Source: G963676335 sp963676335
Lineage (GTDB): Bacteria > Pseudomonadota > Alphaproteobacteria > Rickettsiales > Rickettsiaceae
Reading direction: 5' to 3'
DNA: 64,000 nucleotides
Assembly (NCBI GenBank): GCA_963676335.1
Contig: OY781057.1
Location: 744,001 to 808,000 of the forward strand
Each line of letters starts with the position of its first letter. The stretch's first letter is position 1. This document shows positions 38,416 to 48,109 of this stretch, piece by piece. The notes beneath the pieces were generated by a model. It worked only from the letters and a program-made list of their open reading frames with translations. It searched no databases and was not told the DNA's origin. The translations under genes were made by a program, and so were the position numbers.

Positions 38416-40197
38416 ATGCATAAATACCGTTCTCATCACTGTAATCAATTATCATTAAGGGATATAGATGCAATTGTAAAATTATCTGGATGGATACATC
38501 GAAAAAGAGATCATGGAAATGTATTATTTATTGATTTACGCGATCATTATGGAATTACTCAATTAGTTTTCAATGATTTGCCATTAATTTCATTAGTTAA
38601 TGAAGCGAGAGTAGAAAGTGTTATTACTATAATTGGACGAGTAGTTGCAAGGGAACATGATCATATCAATGATACTATACCAACAGGTAAAATTGAAGTT
38701 TTAGTTCAAGAATTTTTTTTAGACTCTTCTGCAAATCAATTACCATTTTCTGTGAATTTAGATCAAGAAATTAAAGAAGAGATACGATTAAAATATCGAT
38801 TTCTTGATTTACGTCGCGAAAAATTACATAAAAATATCATACTTAGATCTCAAGTAATTAATGAAATAAGGACATTAATGCTAAATCAAGGATTTCTTGA
38901 GTTCCAAACACCAATTTTAACTTCTAGCTCTCCTGAGGGCGCAAGAGATTTTTTAGTACCGAGTCGCTTACATCCCAAAAAATTTTATGCATTACCTCAA
39001 GCACCTCAACAATTTAAACAATTACTCATGGTTTCTGGATTCGATAAATACTTTCAAATAGCTCCTTGTTTTCGAGATGAAGATTCAAGATCAGATAGAA
39101 GTGCAGAATTCTATCAACTAGATGTAGAAATGTCTTTTGTTGAACAAGAAGATGTATTTGCCGCAATAGAACCATTAATGTATAAAATTTTTACTAAATT
39201 TTCTAACAAATCTGTATCTCCTACCCCATTTGTTAGAATCCCATATAAAGAAGCAATTTGTAAATATGGATCAGATAAGCCAGATTTGAGAAATCCTATA
39301 ATAGCCACTGACGTAACTTCTATATTCAAAAATACTGAATTTGCTATATTCAGAACCGGTATTGCCAAGGGGCAATTAGTAAAAGCTATGCCTGTAACTA
39401 ATACTTCTCTACTATCAAGAAGCTTTTTTGATTCTATGATCAATTTTGTCATACAAGAAGGAGGGCAAGGATTAACTTATATCCAATTTGATAATCATGG
39501 AGAAGCTAAAGGACCAATTGCTAAATTTTTTACTAAAGAACAGCTATATGCTCTGCAAAAAATAATCAATATCGATATCAATAATCACACAATATTTTTT
39601 ATATGTGATAAATTACCTATAATAAATAAACTTGTCGATAAAGTACGTAAAAAATTAGGTATCGAATTAAATTTAATTTCCTCTGATAAATATGAATTTT
39701 GTTGGATTACAGATTTTCCTTTTTATGAATGGAATGAACAAACCAATGCTATAGATTTTAGTCACAATCCATTTTCTATGCCTCAAGGAGAAATGGATGC
39801 ATTGTTATGTGCAAAAACAACACAAGATTTACTTAATATTAAAGCATATCAATATGATATTGTATGTAATGGATTTGAATTATCTAGTGGCGCAATTCGT
39901 AATCATAAACTTGATATTATGTATAAAGCATTTGAAATTGTTGGATATACTAACCAACAAGTAGAAGAAAAATTCAGCGGAATGGTTAAAGCTTTCCAAT
40001 TTGGCACCCCTCCACATGGAGGTATAGCACCTGGTATCGATCGTATAGTAATGTTATTAGCAAACGAACCTAACTTAAGAGAAGTTGTTGCCTTTCCATT
40101 AAATCAACAAGCTCAAGATTTATTAATGAATGCACCTTCAGATATTAATGAGAAACAATTAAAAGAATTGCATCTTTTATTATTAAATAATACTTGA
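38416..40197 (+). CDS. aspS: Aspartyl-tRNA synthetase
   Basis: The 593-residue class II enzyme has an N-terminal OB fold (about 15-105), motif 2 in FRDEDSRSDRSAEFYQLDVE, the bacterial GAD insertion (about 290-400), and motif 3 in GIAPGIDRIVML near the C-terminus. Length is typical for bacterial AspRS. Whether it is discriminating or also charges tRNA-Asn cannot be told here. A start at the ATG 38416 follows directly after yciB, without a clear Shine-Dalgarno. Confidence 0.97.
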   Translation: MHKYRSHHCNQLSLRDIDAIVKLSGWIHRKRDHGNVLFIDLRDHYGITQLVFNDLPLISLVNEARVESVITIIGRVVAREHDHINDTIPTGKIEVLVQEFFLDSSANQLPFSVNLDQEIKEEIRLKYRFLDLRREKLHKNIILRSQVINEIRTLMLNQGFLEFQTPILTSSSPEGARDFLVPSRLHPKKFYALPQAPQQFKQLLMVSGFDKYFQIAPCFRDEDSRSDRSAEFYQLDVEMSFVEQEDVFAAIEPLMYKIFTKFSNKSVSPTPFVRIPYKEAICKYGSDKPDLRNPIIATDVTSIFKNTEFAIFRTGIAKGQLVKAMPVTNTSLLSRSFFDSMINFVIQEGGQGLTYIQFDNHGEAKGPIAKFFTKEQLYALQKIINIDINNHTIFFICDKLPIINKLVDKVRKKLGIELNLISSDKYEFCWITDFPFYEWNEQTNAIDFSHNPFSMPQGEMDALLCAKTTQDLLNIKAYQYDIVCNGFELSSGAIRNHKLDIMYKAFEIVGYTNQQVEEKFSGMVKAFQFGTPPHGGIAPGIDRIVMLLANEPNLREVVAFPLNQQAQDLLMNAPSDINEKQLKELHLLLLNNT

Positions 40198-40234
40198 TGA
40201 TATAGACTACTCATAAATGAAAACTTGAAAACAC

Positions 40235-40382
40235 GAAACCAGACTTCAAAAAGAGCTAGGAGCAAAAGGAGAAAGTAGCGCAGCATACTTTTGGTATGTG
40301 AACAACGTAGTTCTAAGAACGTAGTTCTAAGAACGTAGTTCTCAAGCGATGCCGCCAATTTTTGAAGTGTAGCGAGTATATC
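40235..40382 (+). repeat. Dispersed repeat A, uninterrupted copy
   Basis: This copy holds both parts seen split at 32765-33562: AACCAGACTTCAAAAAGAGC at the left and CTCAAGCGATGCCGCCAATT, TTTGAAGTGTAGCGAG at the right. Between them is a 14-base tandem unit AACGTAGTTCTAAG present two full times and once varied (40304-40346). Its right edge cuts the grpB pseudogene. A third, partial copy lies at 49752-49782. Confidence 0.75.
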
Positions 40383-40541
40383 AATTTTATTCTTAGCAGC
40401 TAAACCTGGCACTTATGTTGAATCGATATGATGAATTTCTAAACAATTATCTCCCAAAGCTTCTTTGATAAACTTGCTTTCAATTTCAAAAACACGTGTC
40501 CAATTAGGATAGTATTAAACTACTTCGATACTTTTTTTCAT
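40383..40541 (-). pseudogene. grpB/UPF0157 nucleotidyltransferase-family remnant
   Basis: From ATG 40541, one base after the MreD-like stop, the minus strand reads MKKSIEVV, stop, YYPNWTRVFEIESKFIKEAL, then DNCLEIHHIDST, stop, VPGLAAKNKIDIL. This matches the N-terminus of UPF0157/GrpB proteins (consensus EHIGSTSVPGLAAKPIIDI). Two in-frame stops and truncation by repeat A at 40382 make it non-functional. Confidence 0.8.
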
Positions 40542-41051
40542 TCATAGCACCACGCTCTTGTTTCCTCTTTTTTTAAAATAGCTCCTATTAAGAACCTCAT
40601 ATATAATAGGAAATATAGCAATAGTAAAAACAATATGCTTAATAAGTAGTTCATACGAAATAATCAAATTACTATATTTAATATAATATAAAACAATTTC
40701 AAAAAATAAAAAATTAATACTAAATTTAATAGTTATAATTAATAGAGTATCTTGTTGTCGTGAAGGTGTAATTTTTTGTATAATGATATAAATCAAAAAA
40801 AATAACCATCCATAAAGTCCAACTATATTTCCATATAAAATGTCAATAAATAAACCATAGCTAATAATAAAAATTAATGGTAAGACTTCATAGTATAGGT
40901 AAAACCAAATTACACAGAATAAAAAATTAGGAATAACTGAATAATCAATAATTCGAAATATTGATAGAGACAATACGATTACTAATACTAAAATTAGTAT
41001 TGCAATTATATATCTCAATGTAAAATTAACTTGATTGGAAAGAATGCTCAT
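40542..41051 (-). CDS. MreD-like rod-shape membrane protein
   Basis: The 169-residue protein has five hydrophobic helices. The segment LPLIFIISYGLFIDILYGN followed by IVGLYGWLF resembles the conserved MreD motif (FxxGLxxDxxxxxxLG). MreD is an inner-membrane partner of MreB and MreC in cell elongation. The neighbours are not mreB or mreC, so the call is moderate. It overlaps the ABC exporter gene upstream by 26 bases. Confidence 0.6.
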   Translation of the reverse strand: MSILSNQVNFTLRYIIAILILVLVIVLSLSIFRIIDYSVIPNFLFCVIWFYLYYEVLPLIFIISYGLFIDILYGNIVGLYGWLFFLIYIIIQKITPSRQQDTLLIITIKFSINFLFFEIVLYYIKYSNLIISYELLIKHIVFTIAIFPIIYEVLNRSYFKKRGNKSVVL

Positions 41052-42837
41052 AATTAAGCTCCATTTTTTCTGGTAAAAATCCTCCTGTTTGAGTTGCCCA
41101 TAAAGTTTTGTAAAGTCCGCCTTTAAAAATTAATTCTTTATGAGTACCATCTTCAACAATCCTTCCTTTATCAAAAACTAAAATACGATCCATTTTTAAA
41201 ATGGTAGATAACCTATGCGCTATAACTAGAGTAGTTTTGTTTTGCATAAGTTCGCATAAAGATTCTTGTATATTTTGTTCAGTTATAGAGTCAAGTTGCG
41301 ATGTTGCTTCATCCAAAATTAATATTGGAGCATTTTTAAGAATAACTCTAGCAATAGCAATTCTTTGACGTTGCCCTCCAGATAATTTTATTCCTCGTTC
41401 ACCTACCAAAGAGTTATATCCATAATCTAATTTAGAAACAAAATCGTGAACATATGCTTTTTTTGAAGCTTCTATTACTTGTTTATCCGTTGCAGATATT
41501 AAACCATAACGAATATTTTCCATAATAGACTTATGAAATAAATAAGTATCTTGTGGGATCATCCCTATATTAGACCTAAGAGAGCTTTGCGTCACAGTAC
41601 TAATATCATAACCATCAATTAAAATTTTTCCAGAAGTTATATCAAATAATCTAAGAATAAGATTCACAAAAGTTGTTTTTCCACTTCCAGAGTATCCTAC
41701 TAAACCAATTTTTTGTCCTGGTAAAATAGTTATAGATTTATTATTAAATAATGCTGTTGTTTTTTTATAATGGAAACATACTGAATTAAAAGATATTTCT
41801 CCTTTTTCTACAATTAATTTCTTAGCATTTGGGATATTTTGAATTTCAAATGGAGACAATGCTAATCTTAGTCCTTGTATAATTTCTCCTAATATTTCTG
41901 CAAATTTTCCTATATCTATAGCTAAAGATCCAAGACAATCTACTATTGCAACATTAACAGTTAAAATTAATGCGAAATCTCCAGGAGAAATGTTTCTATT
42001 CTTAAATTCCTGAATTAACCAAAAAATACAAACACATTGATAAACAATAAAACTTCCTCCCTGAATAGCTAATCTTTTAAGAAAGAACCAATCTCTAGCT
42101 CTATCTGCATTTACACAAGAATCTAATTCTGTAAGTAATTTTTTCTGTTCAAACTTATGATTTGTAAAAAGACGTACACTTATTACATTACTTAAAACAT
42201 CTATAATACTCCCAATAGCAATAGATTTCATTTCTGCAGCTGTGTTGCAAAATTTTTGAGCAGCTTTTGCAAAATTAAACGAAATAAGTATAAAAATAGT
42301 TACCCAAATACTTAAAAATATTGAAAATTTAAAATTAACAGTCCCTACGGTCCCTATTGCTATTATTAAAGATAAAAAATAGTTTAAGAAACGATTTATG
42401 ATTATTCTTAATAGATCAGGAATTCCGCTCATTACATCTTTTATTTTATTTCCTAAACTTCCAGCAAAATTATTTTGATAAAAATGATACGAATGGTAAA
42501 GCATACGCTTCATTAAAATTAGTCCAATGTGCCTCTTAAGCAAAGAATTAATATTGAGCCAAATAAAGTCAAAAAATCTAAACATTAATATAAAAACTAA
42601 AGATAGAAAAATATAACCCAAGGCAGTGCTTAAAAGAGTGTGATATGTTTTAGATACGTAACCTATAGATACACAATCCAACATTATTTTTAATAAATAA
42701 GGACGTAAAGATAAATCAATAGCTAAAATCAATGCAACAAAAACTTGTCCATATATCCACCAACGAAATGGTTTAATGCATAAAAAGATAAATTTTGTAA
42801 TTTGTATATTGAAGAATTGTTTAGAAAAAATTTCCAT
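41026..42837 (-). CDS. MsbA-like ABC exporter (permease-ATPase fusion)
   Basis: The 603-residue half-transporter has six helices in residues 20-320 and a nucleotide-binding domain from about 350. It has Walker A GYSGSGKTT, signature LSGGQRQR, Walker B ILILDEATSQLD and the switch histidine in LVIAHRLST. It would work as a homodimer. MsbA-type exporters flip lipids or export drugs; the substrate cannot be told. It follows hisS by 46 bases. Confidence 0.93.
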   Translation of the reverse strand: MEIFSKQFFNIQITKFIFLCIKPFRWWIYGQVFVALILAIDLSLRPYLLKIMLDCVSIGYVSKTYHTLLSTALGYIFLSLVFILMFRFFDFIWLNINSLLKRHIGLILMKRMLYHSYHFYQNNFAGSLGNKIKDVMSGIPDLLRIIINRFLNYFLSLIIAIGTVGTVNFKFSIFLSIWVTIFILISFNFAKAAQKFCNTAAEMKSIAIGSIIDVLSNVISVRLFTNHKFEQKKLLTELDSCVNADRARDWFFLKRLAIQGGSFIVYQCVCIFWLIQEFKNRNISPGDFALILTVNVAIVDCLGSLAIDIGKFAEILGEIIQGLRLALSPFEIQNIPNAKKLIVEKGEISFNSVCFHYKKTTALFNNKSITILPGQKIGLVGYSGSGKTTFVNLILRLFDITSGKILIDGYDISTVTQSSLRSNIGMIPQDTYLFHKSIMENIRYGLISATDKQVIEASKKAYVHDFVSKLDYGYNSLVGERGIKLSGGQRQRIAIARVILKNAPILILDEATSQLDSITEQNIQESLCELMQNKTTLVIAHRLSTILKMDRILVFDKGRIVEDGTHKELIFKGGLYKTLWATQTGGFLPEKMELNYEHSFQSS

Positions 42838-42883
42838 TTTTTATTATTAAAAAATATCGTTATTAATCTTAGCTTAGTTTAGC

Positions 42884-44125
42884 TTACTTTATTAATAATT
42901 TTAATAAATCTTGTAAAGATTTTTTATATTCTACTCCTTCATCAAGATTTTTTATAGTATAAACATCCTGTTGTATTTCGGCTATTCCTATGAAAATTAC
43001 ATATTGTGCATTGAATTTATTAGCAATTTGAATTCTTTTATTAATTTTTCCTACAGTTTCTACAATAGTTATAATATTGTTATGTCTTAATTTGCTCGCT
43101 AACTGAAATGCATAAGAAATATTTTCTTCTTCTATGTTCACTATAAATACAGGTCTAGTCTTTATCAAAGGGTTGTTTCTAATTAATAACATTAGCCTTT
43201 CCACTCCAAAAGCAAATCCTAGAGCTGGCAAATTAGGTCCTCCCATAAGTTCACTTAACCCATCATAACGACCTCCTCCAAGAACAGATCCTTGAGCACC
43301 TAATTCAGTAGTTTTAAATTCGAAAGTAGTGTGACAATAATAATCCAGTCCTCTTACTAATTTGGTGTTAATCTGGTATTTAATACCTAAAACGTCTAAA
43401 CAATAAATTAATTGCTTAAAATATTTTTTTGAATCTTCTGTATAGGAATCAGATATTAAAGGAGCAGTAGAGCAAATTTTGTTATCTTGGATATCCTTTG
43501 AATCTAAAATACGTAACGGATTTTTTTTTGTAAAACAATTCTGGCTTTCTTTTGATAACTCATCAAAATAATTAGAAAAATATTCCATTAGTTTATCTTG
43601 ATATTGCTGACGTGATATAGGACACCCTAATGAATTAACTTCTAAAGTTAGTTTATCTGATAATCCAAGTGAAGCTAATATATCGCTAGCACATTTTAAT
43701 AATTCTGCATCAACATATGGGTTAGAAATTCCAATATATTCACAATTAATTTGATGAAATTGTCTATAACGTCCAGCCTGAGGTCTGCTATATCTAAATA
43801 CCGGACCTACAGAAAAGTATCGTAATGGTAAACAATTATATTGTTTATTAAAAATAATGGAACGCATTATTCCAGCAGTAAATTCTGGACGTAAAGTTAT
43901 GCTTTCTCCCTTCTTATTTAAGAAGGTATACATTTCTTTATTTACTACTTCAGAGGTTTCTCCTAAGATTCTTGAAAAAATTTCTGTATATTCAAGTATA
44001 GGAATAGACATAAATTCAAATCCATAATTTTTAGCTACTTTAAAACTAGTGTTAACCACATACTCATAAAGCAAGTATTGTTCTGGTAAAAAATCTTTCA
44101 TTCCTCTTAAAGATCTTAGCTTCAT
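42884..44125 (-). CDS. hisS: Histidyl-tRNA synthetase
   Basis: The 413-residue class II synthetase has the N-terminal LRGMKDFLPEQ, motif 2 in GRYRQFHQINCEYIG, the His-A motif LVRGLDYYCHTTFE, and motif 3 in ALGFAFGVERLML. A C-terminal anticodon-binding domain covers about 325-413. Length is standard. It lies directly after the AGCS transporter gene with no gap. Confidence 0.97.
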   Translation of the reverse strand: MKLRSLRGMKDFLPEQYLLYEYVVNTSFKVAKNYGFEFMSIPILEYTEIFSRILGETSEVVNKEMYTFLNKKGESITLRPEFTAGIMRSIIFNKQYNCLPLRYFSVGPVFRYSRPQAGRYRQFHQINCEYIGISNPYVDAELLKCASDILASLGLSDKLTLEVNSLGCPISRQQYQDKLMEYFSNYFDELSKESQNCFTKKNPLRILDSKDIQDNKICSTAPLISDSYTEDSKKYFKQLIYCLDVLGIKYQINTKLVRGLDYYCHTTFEFKTTELGAQGSVLGGGRYDGLSELMGGPNLPALGFAFGVERLMLLIRNNPLIKTRPVFIVNIEEENISYAFQLASKLRHNNIITIVETVGKINKRIQIANKFNAQYVIFIGIAEIQQDVYTIKNLDEGVEYKKSLQDLLKLLIK

Positions 44126-45421
44126 TTAAAACTCAATTTTTTTTACTAATTTTAAAATACCAATAACATTTAATAAAACTAATATTCCTCCTGAAAGTTC
44201 CATTACGGCTATTACATAGTCCTGAGAAAGATAACTGAAAACAGGGAAAGCAATTATTGCATATCCAAGATATATATTTTTTCCGTATTTATCACAAATA
44301 AAAGTACTGGCTTTAATACCAACTGACATAAAAGCTATAATGGTGGTAAATCCAGCAAAAAATAACACCATAGTCATAAAAATATCTGCATAATCTATAT
44401 AATTAGCTAACAATAATGCCATAATATTAGAATGCGCAACATTATTCATAGTATACCAAGCTCCAGTAATGGATAAAACTAAAGTGGTCATAAAGCAAAT
44501 AAATGTATCACTGAATAATGCATATATAGCCAATTGTGCTTGTATTTTAGGTTCAATCACTTTTGTTTCTGATTGCACTACTGAATCATACCCAACCCCT
44601 ATATCACCAGAATATACAGCTTTTGAAACGCCTAAACGTGTAGACAATAAAACACTACTACCAATAAATCCTCCAATCATGCTATGTCCTTGAAAAGCAG
44701 AGGTTATTATCTCTAAAAAAAGAGAAGGTATCTGACTCATATGCAATATAATAACATATAAACAAATTACTATATAGATAATCATAAATATTGGCATTAT
44801 TGTAGAACAAATATTAGCTACTCGTTTAATTCCACCTACTGCGCTATATAACACTCCTATTAATAGGAACATAATTGCAATATTTTTGCTAATATGAAAA
44901 GTGTATTCAAAACGATTTACTAATACATTAAATTGATATACTTCCACTCCATAAATACATAATAAAAAAGCTGAAAGATAACATATCCACTTTTTATTAA
45001 ATGCTTCTTTAAGATAGTACATAGGACCGCCATTATAACCATTCTGATTATTAGGTTCTCGGTATTTTACTCCTAAATATATCTCAGAATACTTAATAAT
45101 CATTCCCATAAACGACGCAATCCACATCCAAAAAATACTTCCTGGCCCTCCAATCATTACTGCAGAACCAATATTCACAATATTTCCAATACCAATCATC
45201 CCTCCAATAGAAGTAAAATATAATTTTATTGGATGAACTCCTAAATGATTATCAGTATACTTTTTATTATTTAGAAGTTCTGTAATGTTATATTTAATAT
45301 TTAATAGTATTTTAAATTGAAGACCTTTAGATATAATAGTAAGATACATACCACCTATACAAATTACAACAAACCCAATGTAATCCCAAAAAAAATCTTT
45401 AACTATAATTAATAAATCCAT
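44126..45421 (-). CDS. Alanine/glycine:cation symporter (AGCS)
   Basis: The 431-residue protein has about 11 helices and AGCS-family signatures. They are TSIGGMIGIGNIVNIGSAV, GPGSIFWMWIASFMGMIIKY and NNQNGYNGGPMYYLK, which is close to the family's GGPMYYL motif. It should import alanine or glycine with sodium or protons. It sits in an import pair with the APC permease upstream (1-base gap). Confidence 0.92.
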   Translation of the reverse strand: MDLLIIVKDFFWDYIGFVVICIGGMYLTIISKGLQFKILLNIKYNITELLNNKKYTDNHLGVHPIKLYFTSIGGMIGIGNIVNIGSAVMIGGPGSIFWMWIASFMGMIIKYSEIYLGVKYREPNNQNGYNGGPMYYLKEAFNKKWICYLSAFLLCIYGVEVYQFNVLVNRFEYTFHISKNIAIMFLLIGVLYSAVGGIKRVANICSTIMPIFMIIYIVICLYVIILHMSQIPSLFLEIITSAFQGHSMIGGFIGSSVLLSTRLGVSKAVYSGDIGVGYDSVVQSETKVIEPKIQAQLAIYALFSDTFICFMTTLVLSITGAWYTMNNVAHSNIMALLLANYIDYADIFMTMVLFFAGFTTIIAFMSVGIKASTFICDKYGKNIYLGYAIIAFPVFSYLSQDYVIAVMELSGGILVLLNVIGILKLVKKIEF

Positions 45422-45422
45422 T

Positions 45423-46817
45423 TTAAATTTTATTTTTTATAAAAAAAGCGCGAATTATATAAAATATAAATATAAGGCCTAAACACGCTATTATTCCTTT
45501 TCCTGGAATAGATAATGTATAATCTTCGCTAAACATTTGTTTTAACAATAAATAAAAAGAGAATAAACACGCAGCTCCACTTATAACAAAAACTAATGGA
45601 CATTTAAATGGTCTATATGCATTAGGTAATTGCACTCTAAGTATCATAACAATTAAAGACGCAATTACATAATCAGCTAAAGCCCCCATACTTGACATCC
45701 CTGCTACAATTTGATAAGGACAAAATCCAGCTAATAGAGCTATTATCAAAGTAACAGCTATAATCATATTATTAGGACTTTTATGTTTATTGCTAAGTTT
45801 AGTAAAGCATTTCGGCAATAGCCCATCTCTAGCTATAACATAAAATATACGAGATATTCCATAAATCTGCAGAAGCAATACAGCTGACATGCCACATACA
45901 GCTCCTGATGCAACTATCGTAGAAGAAATAACTTCCCCATTTATTCTTAAAGCTTGAGCTAATGGTTGAGCATTATCTAATTCAGAAAATAACACAATTC
46001 CAGTAACTAAACCAGCCATACTTATATACACTATCATTGCTATTATCACTGAACCCACAATTCCAATAAGAATATCTTTTTCAGGATTTTTACATTCTTC
46101 AGCGCTTGCAGCAATATTAGTAAAACCAGTAAATGCAAGAAATAAAATAGATCCACCAACTACAACTTTATCAAAACCAAATGGCATAAAATTTTGCCAA
46201 TTTTCTATTTTAAAATGAGGAGCAGCTGCAACAATAAATACAGTTACAGTTATAAACTTGATAAGAACTAAAATTGCATTTAACCTTTTACTATCTTTAG
46301 TTCCTAAGCATAAGAATAATCCACTAAAAACTACAATTCCAGCTGCTAAAAGATTGATTACCCCTCCTTCACTAGGAACAGTAATGAGATGTTTTGGAAG
46401 CCAAATTCCTCCAGATTCTAAGATGCCTTTTATATAAGCAGCCCATCCTCCTGCTACAGCTGAAGCACCAAAAGCTAATTCTATAAACAAAATCCCAGCT
46501 ATCATACAAGCAAATATTTCACCAAATACTAAATAACAATAGCTATAAAGACTTCCAGAGGAAGGTAACATTGTTGCTAGTTCACTATAAGTCATAGCTA
46601 CAAGAATACATACACATCCAGCAATTGCATAAGATACCATTACAGCAGGACCAGAATATCTAGCAGCAATAAAACCAGTAAATACAAAAACCCCAGTTCC
46701 AATTATTGAACCTAATCCAATTAAGATTAAATCAAAAACATTAAGAGTTTTAGCAAGACTACTGTTATTGCTACTATCTAAGATAGATTCAATATTTTTT
46801 TTAAAAAGAAAAGACAT
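45423..46817 (-). CDS. APC-family amino acid permease
   Basis: The 464-residue protein has about 12 helices. The N-terminal LIGLGSIIGTGVFVFTGFIA is the APC substrate and cation site of helix 1. LAFTGFTNIAASAEECKNPE (helix 6) is typical of cationic amino acid transporter relatives (YfnA/CAT). The exact amino acid is unknown. It lies between the AGCS gene and mnmA on the minus strand. Confidence 0.92.
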   Translation of the reverse strand: MSFLFKKNIESILDSSNNSSLAKTLNVFDLILIGLGSIIGTGVFVFTGFIAARYSGPAVMVSYAIAGCVCILVAMTYSELATMLPSSGSLYSYCYLVFGEIFACMIAGILFIELAFGASAVAGGWAAYIKGILESGGIWLPKHLITVPSEGGVINLLAAGIVVFSGLFLCLGTKDSKRLNAILVLIKFITVTVFIVAAAPHFKIENWQNFMPFGFDKVVVGGSILFLAFTGFTNIAASAEECKNPEKDILIGIVGSVIIAMIVYISMAGLVTGIVLFSELDNAQPLAQALRINGEVISSTIVASGAVCGMSAVLLLQIYGISRIFYVIARDGLLPKCFTKLSNKHKSPNNMIIAVTLIIALLAGFCPYQIVAGMSSMGALADYVIASLIVMILRVQLPNAYRPFKCPLVFVISGAACLFSFYLLLKQMFSEDYTLSIPGKGIIACLGLIFIFYIIRAFFIKNKI

Positions 46818-46839
46818 ATTTATACTAATATTTGTTTAT

Positions 46840-47895
46840 TTATTTATTAATCCACCCTCCCCCTAATAATCTAGAATCCTTATAAAAAGCACAAGCTTGT
46901 CCTGGTGTTACAGCTCTTTGTGCTTCTAATAATATAACTTTGATCCTATTAGAATCTAGAGGATATAATTTTGCACTTACCCCTATATGGGTAGATCTGA
47001 TTTTTACCCATATAGATAAGCCTGAATACAACTCATCTTTCTGCCCCAACCAATTATAATCTTCAACAATAAATTCTTGCTTGTATAAAGCGTTTTTTGG
47101 ACCAACGTAAACAATATTCTTTATTGCATCTATTTGAATGACATACAAAGGATCTTTATTAGATATTTTTAATCCTCGTCTTTGTCCAATCGTATAATTA
47201 ATTATACCATTGTGTTCTCCAATTTTATAGCCATCTGTATGTAAGATTGGCCCTTTTAGTTCGGCTCCTAGTTTAGATTCTAATATAAACTCTTTATAAT
47301 CCACTCCAGATAAAAAACATATATTTTGGCTTTCTTTCTTTTTAGCTGTTTTTAAACCCAATCTTTCTGCATGTAATCTAGTTTGTTCTTTAGTAAAATA
47401 CCCTAAAGGAAAATGTAAATTTTTTATCTGATCTTTAAGTATATCAAATAAAAAGTAACTCTGATCTTTTCTTTTGTCAAATGCAATATGTAATTCATTA
47501 GAATTATCAATGCATACTTTGCGAATATAATGTCCTGTTGCAATAGCATCTGCGTTTAGACCTTTAGCTATTTTAAACAATTCTTCAAATTTTATTACCG
47601 AATTACATTTAACGCAAGGAGAGGGAGTTTCTCCGCTTATATACTTTTCAACAAAATCATCTATTATTAATTTTTTGAACCTATTCTCACAATTAAGAAT
47701 ATAATGCTGAATTCCCAATTTTATCGCTACTTCTTGAGCATCTTCAATATGTTGCTTAATATAACAGCCTTTATGCATTTGTAACGTAACACCGATAACA
47801 TTATTTCCATTTTCATGCAATAATGCAGCTACAGTAGAACTGTCAACGCCTCCAGACATTGCAATGATTACAGTTTTTCCTTTAATTAAAGACAT
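46840..47895 (-). CDS. mnmA: tRNA 2-thiouridylase MnmA
   Basis: This cytosolic enzyme thiolates uridine-34 of tRNAs for Lys, Glu and Gln. The 351-residue protein has the PP-loop IAMSGGVDSSTVA, nucleophile C97 in SPCVKCNSVIKF, and second cysteine C193 in QNICFLSG. Its C-terminal domain includes YTIGQRRGL. Length fits. It is the first gene of the minus-strand run that continues with the two amino-acid permeases. Confidence 0.97.
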   Translation of the reverse strand: MSLIKGKTVIIAMSGGVDSSTVAALLHENGNNVIGVTLQMHKGCYIKQHIEDAQEVAIKLGIQHYILNCENRFKKLIIDDFVEKYISGETPSPCVKCNSVIKFEELFKIAKGLNADAIATGHYIRKVCIDNSNELHIAFDKRKDQSYFLFDILKDQIKNLHFPLGYFTKEQTRLHAERLGLKTAKKKESQNICFLSGVDYKEFILESKLGAELKGPILHTDGYKIGEHNGIINYTIGQRRGLKISNKDPLYVIQIDAIKNIVYVGPKNALYKQEFIVEDYNWLGQKDELYSGLSIWVKIRSTHIGVSAKLYPLDSNRIKVILLEAQRAVTPGQACAFYKDSRLLGGGWINK

Positions 47896-48068
47896 CTTTA
47901 TTCGCTATTTATTCAAATTATTTTAACTTTTACACACTATATCATATATCTATAGGTAAAATAAATTTATATTTTTAAAAATTAAAGCAGCGACATTTGA
48001 AAAATTTGAAAATAACCTGAGCGATATCAATTATTTAACTTCTAGTTTTTTTAAAGCTATTTTTCTAC

Positions 48069-48074
48069 TATAAT
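48069..48074 (+). promoter_or_regulatory. Candidate -10 box of the 48110 gene
   Basis: A perfect TATAAT lies 36 bases before the ATG at 48110, but only 9 bases before the earlier ATG at 48083. A good -35 box is not evident (T-rich region). It favours the later start codon. Confidence 0.35.
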
Positions 48075-48109
48075 TAGAATTAATGTATTTAAATAAAAAA
48101 ATTATATTT

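Noticed and set aside
40113..40412. 99-codon minus-strand frame
   Set aside because: It joins the end of the grpB remnant, repeat A and the antisense of aspS; it is not one gene.
48083..48109. Earlier ATG of the lysine-rich gene
   Set aside because: A TATAAT box 9 bases upstream would make it almost leaderless, so the ATG at 48110 is more likely, though not proven.
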